Part shown: positions 9,340 through 17,432 of the stretch, in pieces
How positions within the stretch are numbered: the first letter of the stretch is position 1
Layout: each line of letters begins with the position of its first letter
Assembly: GCF_900113285.1 (NCBI RefSeq)
Contig: NZ_FOOT01000001.1
Coordinates: 1-64,000, forward strand
Length of the DNA stretch: 64,000 nucleotides
Direction of reading: 5' to 3'
Source of the DNA: Pontibacter chinhatensis
GTDB taxonomy: Bacteria > Bacteroidota > Bacteroidia > Cytophagales > Hymenobacteraceae
Program-made: the position numbers and the translations under genes
Notes under the pieces: generated by a model
The model's input: the letters and a program-made list of their open reading frames with translations, nothing else
What the model was told of the DNA's origin: nothing
The model's database searches: none

Positions 9340-10443
9340 ATGGTTGAGAAGCACATCAAGTCACTGCTCTATGAGCACGACTGCGTCATCATTCCGGATT
9401 TTGGCGGACTGATTACCCGGTACGTGCCTGCCCGAATCAATTCGACAAAGCACACGCTCTCACCGCCTTCTAAAAAAATAGCTTTCAACGAGAAGCTTGT
9501 GCTCAACGATGGCCTGCTCATCAGCACCATTGCGCACCACAACCGGATCTCCAAGGAGGAGGCGCAGCAGCGTGTGGCTGCTTTTGTGCATCAGGCCAAA
9601 AATAACCTGCAAGCCCAAAACAGGTTTGAGCTCAGCGATATCGGCATCTTCCGGTATAACCCTGAGCGCCGGCTGGTATTTGAGCACACGGAGACTGATA
9701 ACATGCTTGAGGACAGCTTTGGTTTGCCCGAGATCTCTGCCAGGCCTGTTAGAAAGTCAGAAGAGCCTGCCGTGCTTCGCACCTTAATTAAAGAGCGCCA
9801 AAAGGAACTTGAAGAGGAGAAACAACCGTTACGCAGACGCATTAAGCGGGCTTATAATGTTGCAGCGGGGCTGGCACTGGTGGGGCTGTGTGCTTCTGCC
9901 GTATATTTCCTCTCGCTGCAGGCCGACTATAATCTGAGCAGCCTCAATCCGGTTTTCTTCTTAAAATCGACGGAACACACGGCTCGTGAGATCGATGAAC
10001 AGGAATTCTTTGCTGCCGAAATGGCCGGTGTAGAAGCCGAACAATCGACGCAGGAATCGCCTGAGACTGCTTCCGCTGACGCTGAAGGTATGACTTTAAG
10101 CAATGAGCCGGAATCTGCTGTAGCTGAGCCTGGTGATGTAGTTGTTGAAGAGCCAGCACCAGCAGCGGAGGTAGAAGAGGCGGCTCCGGCGCATATAATT
10201 TATACGACAGACGGACGTTCTTATATCATCTCCGGGGGCTACGCCCGTCTGGAGAATGCAGAGCAATACAGAAGCGCACTGCTGGAGCAAGGACACAAGG
10301 AAGTGTTTATACTTTTACCTCAGCCTGGCAGCAGGCTTTTCCGCGTGTCGCTGGCTGACTTTGACACGGCAGATGAGGCGCAGAATGCACTAAATACTTA
10401 CAGAAAACAATTCGGAGAAACACTTTGGGTACTTAACAATTAA
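9340..10443 (+). CDS. HU-like/SPOR-domain membrane protein
   Basis: A 367-residue protein. Residues 1-140 resemble the paired HU-like domains (CCDC81-type prokaryotic HU) of Bacteroidota: LLYEHDCVIIPDFGGLI, then the RFELSDIGIFRYN block. A basic linker precedes one membrane segment (about residues 170-193). An acidic, Ala/Glu/Pro-rich spacer leads to a C-terminal SPOR domain (about residues 288-367: YIISGGYARLENAEQYRSAL, ending LWVLNN), which binds denuded peptidoglycan at septa. The expected topology is HU-like part in the cytoplasm and SPOR in the periplasm. Whether the HU-like domain binds DNA is not shown by sequence. The next gene starts 2 bp after its stop. Confidence 0.85.
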   Translation: MVEKHIKSLLYEHDCVIIPDFGGLITRYVPARINSTKHTLSPPSKKIAFNEKLVLNDGLLISTIAHHNRISKEEAQQRVAAFVHQAKNNLQAQNRFELSDIGIFRYNPERRLVFEHTETDNMLEDSFGLPEISARPVRKSEEPAVLRTLIKERQKELEEEKQPLRRRIKRAYNVAAGLALVGLCASAVYFLSLQADYNLSSLNPVFFLKSTEHTAREIDEQEFFAAEMAGVEAEQSTQESPETASADAEGMTLSNEPESAVAEPGDVVVEEPAPAAEVEEAAPAHIIYTTDGRSYIISGGYARLENAEQYRSALLEQGHKEVFILLPQPGSRLFRVSLADFDTADEAQNALNTYRKQFGETLWVLNN

Positions 10444-10444
10444 C

Positions 10445-11155
10445 ATGACATCACTCTTATTACAAATCACGACCACGGCAGATGCCGACACTACAGTAGC
10501 ACTGGCAGAGGGGACTGAAGCTGCTGCAGAAACATCCGTTTCTCTATTGGATTTGGCAATGAACGGCGGATGGGCCATGATCCCGCTCGCGCTCCTGTCT
10601 CTGGTAGGCATTTACATTTTTGTGGAGCGTTACCTGACGCTTAAAAAGGCCGCCAAAAACCCGGAGGGCTTTAACGACCGCATTAAAAGCATGGTGTTGG
10701 CCGGCGACATCAACGGTGCAAAAATGCTGTGTGCCCAGACCAACACCCCTGTTTCCAGAATGATCTCCAAGGGAATTACCCGTATCGGACACCCGCTGAA
10801 AAACATCGAGACATCGATCGAAAACCAGGGTAAGATTGAAATCAGCCTTTTGGAGAAAAACCTGGCTGCCTTGGCGACAGTAGCTGGTGCTGCTCCGATG
10901 CTGGGCTTCTTGGGTACGGTAACAGGTATGATTGGCGCCTTTATCGCTATCGCACAGGCAGAAGGCTCTGTGAGCCCAAAGCTGCTCTCCAGCGGTATCT
11001 ATGAGGCCATGGTAACAACAGCAACTGGCTTGATTATTGGTCTGCCAGCCTATGTGGGTTACAACTACCTGGTGTCTAAGATCGACAGCATTGTTCACTC
11101 CATGGAATACTCCTCTATCGAGTTCCTTGATCTATTACAAGAACCACAGCTTTAA
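10445..11155 (+). CDS. exbB: MotA/TolQ/ExbB proton-channel family protein
   Basis: A 236-residue inner-membrane protein with three membrane segments: near residues 36-58, around 135-160 (ATVAGAAPMLGFLGTVTGMI), and around 175-205 (TTATGLIIGLPAYVGYNYLV). The APMLGFLGTVTGMI stretch is the family signature. With ExbD it forms the motor that uses the proton gradient to energise TonB. TolQ is the alternative name; the adjacent TonB-like gene favours ExbB. It is tightly packed with the HU/SPOR gene (2 bp upstream) and exbD (3 bp downstream). Confidence 0.88.
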   Translation: MTSLLLQITTTADADTTVALAEGTEAAAETSVSLLDLAMNGGWAMIPLALLSLVGIYIFVERYLTLKKAAKNPEGFNDRIKSMVLAGDINGAKMLCAQTNTPVSRMISKGITRIGHPLKNIETSIENQGKIEISLLEKNLAALATVAGAAPMLGFLGTVTGMIGAFIAIAQAEGSVSPKLLSSGIYEAMVTTATGLIIGLPAYVGYNYLVSKIDSIVHSMEYSSIEFLDLLQEPQL

Positions 11156-11157
11156 GA

Positions 11158-11559
11158 ATGAATATACGTTCTAAAAACAGGATAAATGCAGAGTTCAGCA
11201 TGTCGTCTATGACCGACATCATCTTCCTGTTGCTGATTTTTTTCATGCTGACATCTAACTTCGTGACACCTTCGGGCTTGCCGGTTAGCTTGCCAAGCAG
11301 CAAGACCTCCGATATTGTGATGCAGAAAATCAGCATTACCATCTCTGAGGACCTGAGATACTACCTGAACGACAAAGAGATTTCGCCGGAAGAGGTAGAG
11401 CCCCAGCTGACTGCCTTGTTGCGCGACGCAGGAACAGAGCAGGGAGCTGTGGTGTTGCACGTAGACAAGAGCGTACCGGTGGAGCACCTGGCAAGGGTGG
11501 CTGGTATCGCCAAAAACCTTAATGCAAGTGTAACGCTGGCCACTGTGCCAAACGAATAA
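11158..11559 (+). CDS. exbD: ExbD/TolR biopolymer transport protein
   Basis: A 133-residue protein with one N-terminal membrane helix (MTDIIFLLLIFFMLTSNFV, about residues 18-36) that carries the Asp needed for proton passage (the D of MTDIIF). A periplasmic domain follows with the DKSVPVEHLARV block typical of ExbD. It is the partner of the preceding exbB-like gene, 3 bp apart, and the next gene (TonB-like) begins 12 bp downstream. Confidence 0.9.
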   Translation: MNIRSKNRINAEFSMSSMTDIIFLLLIFFMLTSNFVTPSGLPVSLPSSKTSDIVMQKISITISEDLRYYLNDKEISPEEVEPQLTALLRDAGTEQGAVVLHVDKSVPVEHLARVAGIAKNLNASVTLATVPNE

Positions 11560-11570
11560 GGAACCAGACT

Positions 11571-12494
11571 ATGTCAATTGCCCTTTCGAAGGAAGAAGAA
11601 AAGAATAAGCGCATTGCAGCCGGTGTCAGCATCGGGGTGCATGTGCTTATCCTGCTTTTTCTGATATACATGTTGGCCTGGCGTGCGCCAGACCCACCCG
11701 CCCCGGAGCATGGCATTGAGCTGAACTTCGGTACGGATGCAGTGGGCAGCGGCGACATACAGACCAAGGCTACTCCAAATGAGTCGAAGAATGTAGAGGA
11801 CAGCAAGCCTGCCCCAACGCAGCCTGAACCGGAACCAGAGCCACAACCGGAGCCTGTATCGAAGCCTACACCTCCGGCAGCACCCGTAGAAACCCCGAAG
11901 GTAGTAACCACCACGGCACCTGAGCCGGTTGCTGTGAAGGAAGAGGCGAAGCCAGTTCCGAAGCCGCAGCCTAAAAAGGAAGAAGTGAAAAAGCCGGATC
12001 CGAAGCCGGAGCAGCCGAAGGAGGAGCCCAAGAAAGAACCAGAAAAGCCACGTTCCCTTTACCCGGGTCAGCCAACTACAAGCACTGGCACTGGTAAAAG
12101 TGGTACTTCCGATGCTGCCACCGGCAACAACAACGGTGATGACACCGGAAAAGTGGGCGACAAGGGTAGTCCGGACGGCGATGTGAATGCGAAGGCGCTT
12201 TACGGCAAGGCCGGAGGCGGAGCAGGTGGATCCCTGGATATGCCTGGCTGGCGCTACGACATCGAGCCCAAGCGCGACCCATACAGCAACGAAACCGGTA
12301 TTATTCGTTTCAGAATCAAAATTGACGCAGACGGTAACCTGATAAATGTGGAGCGTGTTGAAAGCACCGTTTCGCCTCAGGTAGAGCGATGGTACCGGGA
12401 TCAGCTATACAAGACCACCTTTAGCCGAACCGGCTCAGGTATGGCCACATCAGGAGCAACCGGTATCGTAACATTCCGCATTACAGCGCGCTAA
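11571..12494 (+). CDS. tonB: TonB-like energy transducer
   Basis: A 307-residue protein with a short cytoplasmic start, one membrane helix (about residues 17-38: VSIGVHVLILLFLIYMLAW) and a long Pro/Glu/Lys-rich periplasmic spacer (about residues 75-165, many PEP and KP repeats). A Gly/Ser/Thr-rich stretch leads to a C-terminal domain (about residues 215-307) with the TonB-like pattern of a predicted strand, VERVESTVSPQVERWY and a final TFRITAR. TonB passes energy from ExbB/ExbD to outer-membrane receptors. The end of the cluster is marked by an octamer copy (12496) directly after the stop codon. Confidence 0.85.
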   Translation: MSIALSKEEEKNKRIAAGVSIGVHVLILLFLIYMLAWRAPDPPAPEHGIELNFGTDAVGSGDIQTKATPNESKNVEDSKPAPTQPEPEPEPQPEPVSKPTPPAAPVETPKVVTTTAPEPVAVKEEAKPVPKPQPKKEEVKKPDPKPEQPKEEPKKEPEKPRSLYPGQPTTSTGTGKSGTSDAATGNNNGDDTGKVGDKGSPDGDVNAKALYGKAGGGAGGSLDMPGWRYDIEPKRDPYSNETGIIRFRIKIDADGNLINVERVESTVSPQVERWYRDQLYKTTFSRTGSGMATSGATGIVTFRITAR

Positions 12495-12512
12495 TTTTAT
12501 ACTTTCTTATTG

Positions 12513-13808
12513 ATGACCTATCAAGAGTGTCTTGATTATCTATACCAGCAATTGCCGATGTACCAACGCATCGGCAATGCTGCTTTTAAGAAGAGCCTCG
12601 ACAACATTGTTGCCCTATGCGAGGCGATGGGACAGCCGCAGCACCAGTTCAAAAGCATTCATGTAGCCGGTACCAACGGCAAGGGCAGCAGTTCGCACAT
12701 GCTGGCTGCGGTGCTGCAGGAGGCCGGCTACAAAACCGGACTTTATACTTCGCCGCATCTGAAATCCTTTACCGAACGCGTACGCGTCGACGGGCAGGAG
12801 CTTCCACAGAGCTACCTTATAAGTTTTGTTGAGCAGTATAAACCGCTTTTCGAAAGTATAAAGCCTTCGTTTTTTGAGATGACGGTGGCCCTGGCATTTA
12901 AATACTTTGCCGAGGAGCAGGTGGACGTGGCCGTAATAGAGGTGGGCTTAGGCGGCCGTCTGGACTCCACCAATATCATCACACCGGAAGTATCGCTTAT
13001 CACCAACATTAGTTTCGACCACCAGAGTATGCTGGGCGATACTATTGGGGCCATTGCCGCAGAGAAGGCCGGCATCATCAAACCCCAGGTGCCTGCTGTT
13101 GTAAGCATCCGGCAGCCGGAGGCGGAGGAGGTGTTTATAGCCAAAGCCGCTGAGGTGGGAGCTCTTTTATACTTTGCCCAGGACCAGTATACTTTGGAAG
13201 TTACGGAAAACACGCTGCAGCGGCAGATGTTTCAGGTGTTCCGCGAGGGTGATTTATACTTGCAAAACCTGGAGCTGGACCTGGCCGGAGGTTATCAGAA
13301 GTATAACTTGCCAGGGGTGCTACAGGTGCTGGAGGTGCTGCAAGAGCAGAAAGGCTATACTATACCGGAGGCTGCCATACGCAAGGGCTTAGCCCATGCC
13401 AAAAGTATAACCGGCCTGAAAGGGCGCTGGCAGGTGCTGCAGCAATCCCCGCTCACGATCTGCGACACAGGACACAACGAAGACGGTATCCGGCAGATAC
13501 TGCTGGGGCTGGAGCAGCTGCATTCAAAGCAGGTGCACCTGGTTTTCGGGGCCGTGAACGATAAAGATGTGACGAAAATCCTGCAAATGCTGCCGGCAAA
13601 GTATAAATACTACTTTTGCCAGGCTAACATCCCACGCGCCTTGCCAGTGCAGGAACTGGTGCAACAGGCTGAAACAGTGGGTTTAATAGGGGAGGCTTAC
13701 CAGACAGTGGCCGAGGCCATTGCGGCAGCAAAGGCAAATGCGGCTCCGGATGAGGTTATTTTTATCGGAGGTAGTACCTTTGTGGTCGCTGAAATTGACG
13801 AACTATAG
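12513..13808 (+). CDS. folC: Bifunctional folylpolyglutamate/dihydrofolate synthase
   Basis: A 431-residue Mur-ligase-type enzyme that adds glutamate to dihydropteroate and folates. HVAGTNGKGSSSHMLA (about residue 49) is the ATP-binding loop, followed by GLYTSPHL, the conserved AVIEVGLGGRLDSTN and SFDHQSMLG. A C-terminal domain follows with ICDTGHNEDGI. The ATG at 12513 is chosen; an adjacent in-frame TTG at 12510 could add one residue. The gene holds six exact octamer copies, one of the densest clusters in the window, read as GLYTSPH, QYKP, ESIKP, LLYFAQ, LYLQ and KYKY. It ends 2 bp before trmB. Confidence 0.94.
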   Translation: MTYQECLDYLYQQLPMYQRIGNAAFKKSLDNIVALCEAMGQPQHQFKSIHVAGTNGKGSSSHMLAAVLQEAGYKTGLYTSPHLKSFTERVRVDGQELPQSYLISFVEQYKPLFESIKPSFFEMTVALAFKYFAEEQVDVAVIEVGLGGRLDSTNIITPEVSLITNISFDHQSMLGDTIGAIAAEKAGIIKPQVPAVVSIRQPEAEEVFIAKAAEVGALLYFAQDQYTLEVTENTLQRQMFQVFREGDLYLQNLELDLAGGYQKYNLPGVLQVLEVLQEQKGYTIPEAAIRKGLAHAKSITGLKGRWQVLQQSPLTICDTGHNEDGIRQILLGLEQLHSKQVHLVFGAVNDKDVTKILQMLPAKYKYYFCQANIPRALPVQELVQQAETVGLIGEAYQTVAEAIAAAKANAAPDEVIFIGGSTFVVAEIDEL

Positions 13809-13810
13809 GA

Positions 13811-14467
13811 ATGGGAAGATCTAAACTGGCAAAATTTGCCGCTATTGCTGAGCGTGAGAATGTTATAGAACCAGGTGACGAGCGCTATGGACAACTGATT
13901 GGGAAGTGGCGTGAGCAGCATTTTGAGAATGATAATCCGCTTGTGCTGGAGATTGGCTGTGGCCGCGGGGAATATACGGTAGGGATGGCGCGCCTGTTCC
14001 CGGAGAAAAATTTTATCGGCTTAGATATTAAAGGTGCCCGCCTCTGGAAAGGTAGTACCCTGGCTGAAGAGGAGGAGCTGGAAAACGTGACCTTCCTGCG
14101 AACGTTCATTGAGAATTTAGCCGACAACTTTGCTGAGAATGAAGTAGACGAAGTATGGATTACCTTCCCGGACCCGCGTCCCCGCGACCGTGACGAGAAG
14201 AAACGCCTTACCTCGCCCCGCTTCCTGGATCTGTATGAGCGCATCATTAAGCCCGGCGGCATCATTCATCTTAAAACCGATAACCTGGGCCTGTACGAGT
14301 ATACATTGGAGGTGCTGCAGGAACGCAAAGTAAAGGACCTGATTCATACTTCAGACCTCTACAACTCAGACCTGCAGGAGCATACCATGGGCATCTACAC
14401 CACCTACGAGAGACGTTACCTGGCTGACGGCATTCCTATCAAATACCTACAGTACAAGGTGAGTTAG
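13811..14467 (+). CDS. trmB: tRNA (guanine-N7-)-methyltransferase
   Basis: A 218-residue SAM-dependent enzyme that forms m7G46 in tRNA. It has the glycine-rich SAM motif LEIGCGRGEYT, then NFIGLDIKGARLWKG, and the family-specific WITFPDPRPRDRDEKKRL block, followed by LKTDN near the end. Length is normal. It begins 2 bp after folC, so the two are probably co-transcribed. The gene is followed by GAGTT-type repeats and a 15-bp hairpin. Confidence 0.94.
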   Translation: MGRSKLAKFAAIAERENVIEPGDERYGQLIGKWREQHFENDNPLVLEIGCGRGEYTVGMARLFPEKNFIGLDIKGARLWKGSTLAEEEELENVTFLRTFIENLADNFAENEVDEVWITFPDPRPRDRDEKKRLTSPRFLDLYERIIKPGGIIHLKTDNLGLYEYTLEVLQERKVKDLIHTSDLYNSDLQEHTMGIYTTYERRYLADGIPIKYLQYKVS

Positions 14468-14699
14468 AGAGTTTAAGAGTTTAGGAGTTTAGGAGTTGGG
14501 GAATTAGAGAGTTTGGGAGTTAGAGGGTTGATACTCTTGAAAGTATAAATCAGCTAAGTCAAAAGTATAGTTGGCTCTACTTTGAAAAAAAATGAATCGG
14601 CCTGACGAGTTTATACTTCGTCAGGCCGATTCGCTTTATAGATTAGAAGATGTGGTAAGTTGACTCTCTAATTCTTAAACTCTCTAACTCCCAAGCTCC
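14466..14699. repeat. GAGTT/AACTC low-complexity repeats flanking a hairpin
   Basis: At 14466-14527 the sequence is made of GAGTTTA/GAGTTAGA units. At 14656-14699 the opposite strand has the same kind of units (CTCTAAT, AACTCTC). They form a loose inverted repeat around the terminator at 14594-14632 and two octamer copies (14542, 14610). Similar AACTC-type tracts recur near 39120, 41660-41775, 47664-47688 and 49935-49977. Confidence 0.6.
14594..14632. terminator. Bidirectional terminator-like hairpin with the octamer in its loop
   Basis: A perfect 15-bp stem (GAATCGGCCTGACGA, 14594-14608, with its complement at 14618-14632) closes on a 9-base loop, GTTTATACT, which is the dispersed octamer. 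It sits between convergent trmB and the TrpF-like gene and could stop transcription from both. There is an A-run on its left side but only a weak T-run on its right. Confidence 0.7.
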
Positions 14700-14701
14700 T
14701 T

Positions 14702-15325
14702 CTACGCTTCCTCTATTTCCTCGAAGATCTCGGCTAGTTCGTCGTAGTCTTTCAGGCCGGGCTTGATTTCGTGGCCACCGATAAGGACGATGCCTGTTGG
14801 TTTGATGGTTTTCAATACCTGATGAACGTTGGACTTGTCTACTCCAAATCCTAGGTAGATCCTGAACTTCTTGGCAAGCGACGCCAGAAAACGCGTGTTT
14901 GTCTCGTCAATCGTGTCAAAGTCGTCGGAGCAGATGATGAAGGAGTGCACGTAGGGGCTGTAAAGCTCCATTGTCTCGTGCAGTTCGCTTTCCACGGTAT
15001 CTTTATTGATAACCACCTTCTGTATCACCGGGCGGTTGATTTCCTCTATCTCATCAATCAGGTAGGGCAGGTCCAGTTGGATCAGGTCCAGGTTAAACTC
15101 ATCAGCCAGCTCGTTTATCACGTCCGGCCTGGCGCGGAGGAACTCCCCGGCGGTCTGCACACCGGCCACCCAGCCCATGATCTCCTTCAGCGTTTGCGGC
15201 TGCACATGTTTCGGGTCGTCGAGTTTGAGGTTGAAGCCAATAATATCTACACCCATGCCAGCGCAGTATCTTGCGTCGCTTAGGTTGTTTACGCCGTTCA
15301 CTATCACAGAAGTACGTAGGGCCAT
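14702..15325 (-). CDS. TrpF-like (phosphoribosylanthranilate isomerase-fold) protein lacking the catalytic Cys
   Basis: A 207-residue protein whose strand pattern follows the TrpF TIM barrel of the true trpF at 41048: VIVNGVNNLSDA where TrpF has KVCGMRDPEN, IIGFNL for MGFIF, LIQLD for AVQLHG, IQKVVI for VIKVF, LGFGV for FLSGGL, and a closing KPGLKDYDELAEIFEEI that matches the PGLKKVEELKLLFEQV end. The catalytic Cys is Asn, and the Asp of the LFDT strand is replaced (FIICSD). It is therefore probably not an isomerase. Its function is unknown. It stands alone, convergent with trmB, with a long acidic C-terminus. Confidence 0.6.
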   Translation of the reverse strand: MALRTSVIVNGVNNLSDARYCAGMGVDIIGFNLKLDDPKHVQPQTLKEIMGWVAGVQTAGEFLRARPDVINELADEFNLDLIQLDLPYLIDEIEEINRPVIQKVVINKDTVESELHETMELYSPYVHSFIICSDDFDTIDETNTRFLASLAKKFRIYLGFGVDKSNVHQVLKTIKPTGIVLIGGHEIKPGLKDYDELAEIFEEIEEA

Positions 15326-15467
15326 GGTAATTTTGCTTTAAGTTATATATTCAGTTTATGCACAAATATCTTTAGCCCAAAGTAAAAGCGATTTTCCTTT
15401 ACAGCCAACCTTTTTCCACTATTTATACTTATTGCGCCGGCTGCCCCTATAAAATAGAACCTGAAAC

Positions 15468-15497
15468 TTTATAACTGTGTTGTTGTTGCTATATTTG
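15468..15497 (+). promoter_or_regulatory. Putative promoter of mnmA
   Basis: TATATTTG at 15490-15497 matches the Bacteroidota -7 box TAnnTTTG. A weaker TTTA at 15468-15471, 18 bp upstream, stands for the -33 box. The mnmA start is 40 bp downstream, in AT-rich sequence. Confidence 0.5.
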
Positions 15498-15537
15498 TAT
15501 CAAAATGCTAAATTTTAAATCGAAAGTTACTAAATAA

Positions 15538-16665
15538 ATGAGTACAAAAGGAAGGGTTCTTGTGGCCATGAGCGGCGGCATCGATAGTTCGGTGGCGGCT
15601 GTTATGCTGCATGAGCAAGGCTATGAGGTAGTGGGGATGACCATGAAGACCTGGGATTACGCCTCCAGCGGAGCCAGCAAGAAAGAAACTGGCTGCTGCT
15701 CGCTCGACTCCATCAACGATGCCCGAAATATTGCCGTTCAACTTGGTTTCCCGCACTACATAATCGATATCCGTGAAGAGTTTGGCGACTATGTGATCAA
15801 TCATTTTACGGATGAGTACCTGGCTGGGCGAACGCCAAACCCGTGCGTGCTCTGCAATACGCACATTAAGTGGGATGCCCTGTTGCGTCGCGCCGACCAG
15901 TTGGGCTGTGATTTTATAGCCACGGGCCACTACGCCAACCTGCGTCAGGAAAACGGACGTTACATTATTTCCAAAGGCCTGGATGAAAGTAAAGACCAGT
16001 CGTATGCGCTGTGGGGCATTTCGCAGGAGAGCCTGAGCCGCACAATCTTCCCATTGGGAGGCCTGCATAAAACTGAGATCCGGGAAATGGCCCGTGAGCG
16101 TGGTTTTACCGAGCTGGTAAACAAGCCAGAGTCCTATGAGATCTGCTTCATCCCGGACAACGACTACCGTGGCTTCCTGAAGCGCCGCGTAGAGGGGCTG
16201 GAGGAGCGCGTGGCCGGTGGTGAGTTTGTGCTCGAAGACGGTACCGTAGTTGGCAAGCACGAGGGCTACCCGTTCTATACGATTGGGCAGCGTAAGGGCT
16301 TAGGCATTGCTTTAGGTTTTCCGGCCTATGTAACACGCATTGAGAAAGATACAAACCGTGTGGTGCTTGGAAACTATGAGGAACTGGCTAAAAATGCCAT
16401 GACGGTTGGCAAGCTGAACATGCTCAAGTATGAAAACCTGATCGGGCAGCCAATTCCAACAGTTACGAAAGTGCGTTACAACGACCCGGGTACAGAGGCC
16501 ATCATTGAGCAGGAGGGCGACAAGATGAAAGTACACTTCCTGCACGGGGTACACGCCATCGCGCCAGGGCAGGCTGCAGTATTCTACGAAGGCAACGACG
16601 TAGTGGGCGGCGGCTGGATTGAGACAAATTACAACTCAGCATATAACCTGAACGTGTTGCAATAA
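15538..16665 (+). CDS. mnmA: tRNA-specific 2-thiouridylase
   Basis: A 375-residue enzyme that thiolates U34 of tRNA-Lys, -Glu and -Gln. It has the PP-loop VAMSGGIDSSVAA at residues 8-20, the first catalytic Cys in NPCVLCN (about residue 103), GHYAN, and the second in SYEICFIPDNDY (about residue 202). The C-terminal half has YTIGQRKGLGI and the beta-barrel end. Length is normal. The stop codon overlaps the start of the next gene (TAATG), which suggests translational coupling. Confidence 0.95.
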   Translation: MSTKGRVLVAMSGGIDSSVAAVMLHEQGYEVVGMTMKTWDYASSGASKKETGCCSLDSINDARNIAVQLGFPHYIIDIREEFGDYVINHFTDEYLAGRTPNPCVLCNTHIKWDALLRRADQLGCDFIATGHYANLRQENGRYIISKGLDESKDQSYALWGISQESLSRTIFPLGGLHKTEIREMARERGFTELVNKPESYEICFIPDNDYRGFLKRRVEGLEERVAGGEFVLEDGTVVGKHEGYPFYTIGQRKGLGIALGFPAYVTRIEKDTNRVVLGNYEELAKNAMTVGKLNMLKYENLIGQPIPTVTKVRYNDPGTEAIIEQEGDKMKVHFLHGVHAIAPGQAAVFYEGNDVVGGGWIETNYNSAYNLNVLQ

Positions 16666-17429
16666 TGAGAAGAGCCCTGCTGCTTTTGGTGGTTGCGCTG
16701 GCTGGCCTGGTGGCCGCCTGCGAGGACAAGTACAAGGATCCCGATCCGAAGATAATGGGCTACGACTACTTTCCGCTGGAAGTGGGGCAGTACCGTGTCT
16801 ATGATGTGATGGATATCCGTTTTATGAGCGATGTAGGGGATACCAGCCGTTTCCAGCTTCGCGAGCGGGTAGATACCACCTTTGTCGACCAAACCGGCAA
16901 GCTCAACTATAAGATCATCCGCTCCGTTCGTGCAAACGAAAACATGAACTGGATAGATGACTCTGTGATGGTGGTAACCAAGTCGGACGCCATGGTCATG
17001 CTGACCAAGAACAACACCAAGTATGTGAAGATGGTGTTTCCGGTGAAGGAAGGGCAGACGTGGTTGGGAGATGCCTATAATAACAATACAGGCGAAGACT
17101 ATAAACCCGATCCAAACACCAACAAAAGAGCTGAGTATTACCTGACCAAGGAAGATTATACGTTCGAGAACGTAGGCAAGCCTTACACTGTGAATGGTAA
17201 TACCTTTAGCAACACAGCAACTGTCATTCAGGGTACGCCTATCGAAACCTGGATTGGGCTCAATGACCGCAAGGAAGTATATGCTGAGGGAGTGGGTATG
17301 GTTTACAGGCTCTTTACCAGGATTGTTTACTGTAATGCCTCAGAGTCGAAGGACTGTACGTATGGCATTGGCTACAGACTCCACGGCCATGAGCGGCACG
17401 AGAAACTAATCGACCACGGAAAGGAATAA
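16665..17429 (+). CDS. Conserved lipoprotein of unknown function
   Basis: A 254-residue protein with a lipoprotein signal peptide (hydrophobic residues 4-17, then LVAAC with the lipid Cys at about residue 19), so it should be anchored in an outer or inner membrane. The mature part has YDYFPLEVGQYRVYDV near the start, a pattern seen in Bacteroidota lipoproteins of unknown role, and is rich in charged and aromatic residues. I recognise no catalytic motif. It overlaps mnmA by one base and is followed 3 bp later by the subtilase gene. Confidence 0.8.
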   Translation: MRRALLLLVVALAGLVAACEDKYKDPDPKIMGYDYFPLEVGQYRVYDVMDIRFMSDVGDTSRFQLRERVDTTFVDQTGKLNYKIIRSVRANENMNWIDDSVMVVTKSDAMVMLTKNNTKYVKMVFPVKEGQTWLGDAYNNNTGEDYKPDPNTNKRAEYYLTKEDYTFENVGKPYTVNGNTFSNTATVIQGTPIETWIGLNDRKEVYAEGVGMVYRLFTRIVYCNASESKDCTYGIGYRLHGHERHEKLIDHGKE

Positions 17430-17432
17430 GGT

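Noticed and set aside
11519..12031. A Gly/Ser-rich 170-residue frame on the minus strand
   Set aside because: It is the mirror of the Pro/Glu/Lys repeat region of the TonB-like gene; low complexity explains the open frame.
14702..15325. Calling this gene a second functional trpF
   Set aside because: The catalytic Cys and Asp positions are substituted, and a normal trpF exists in the trp operon.
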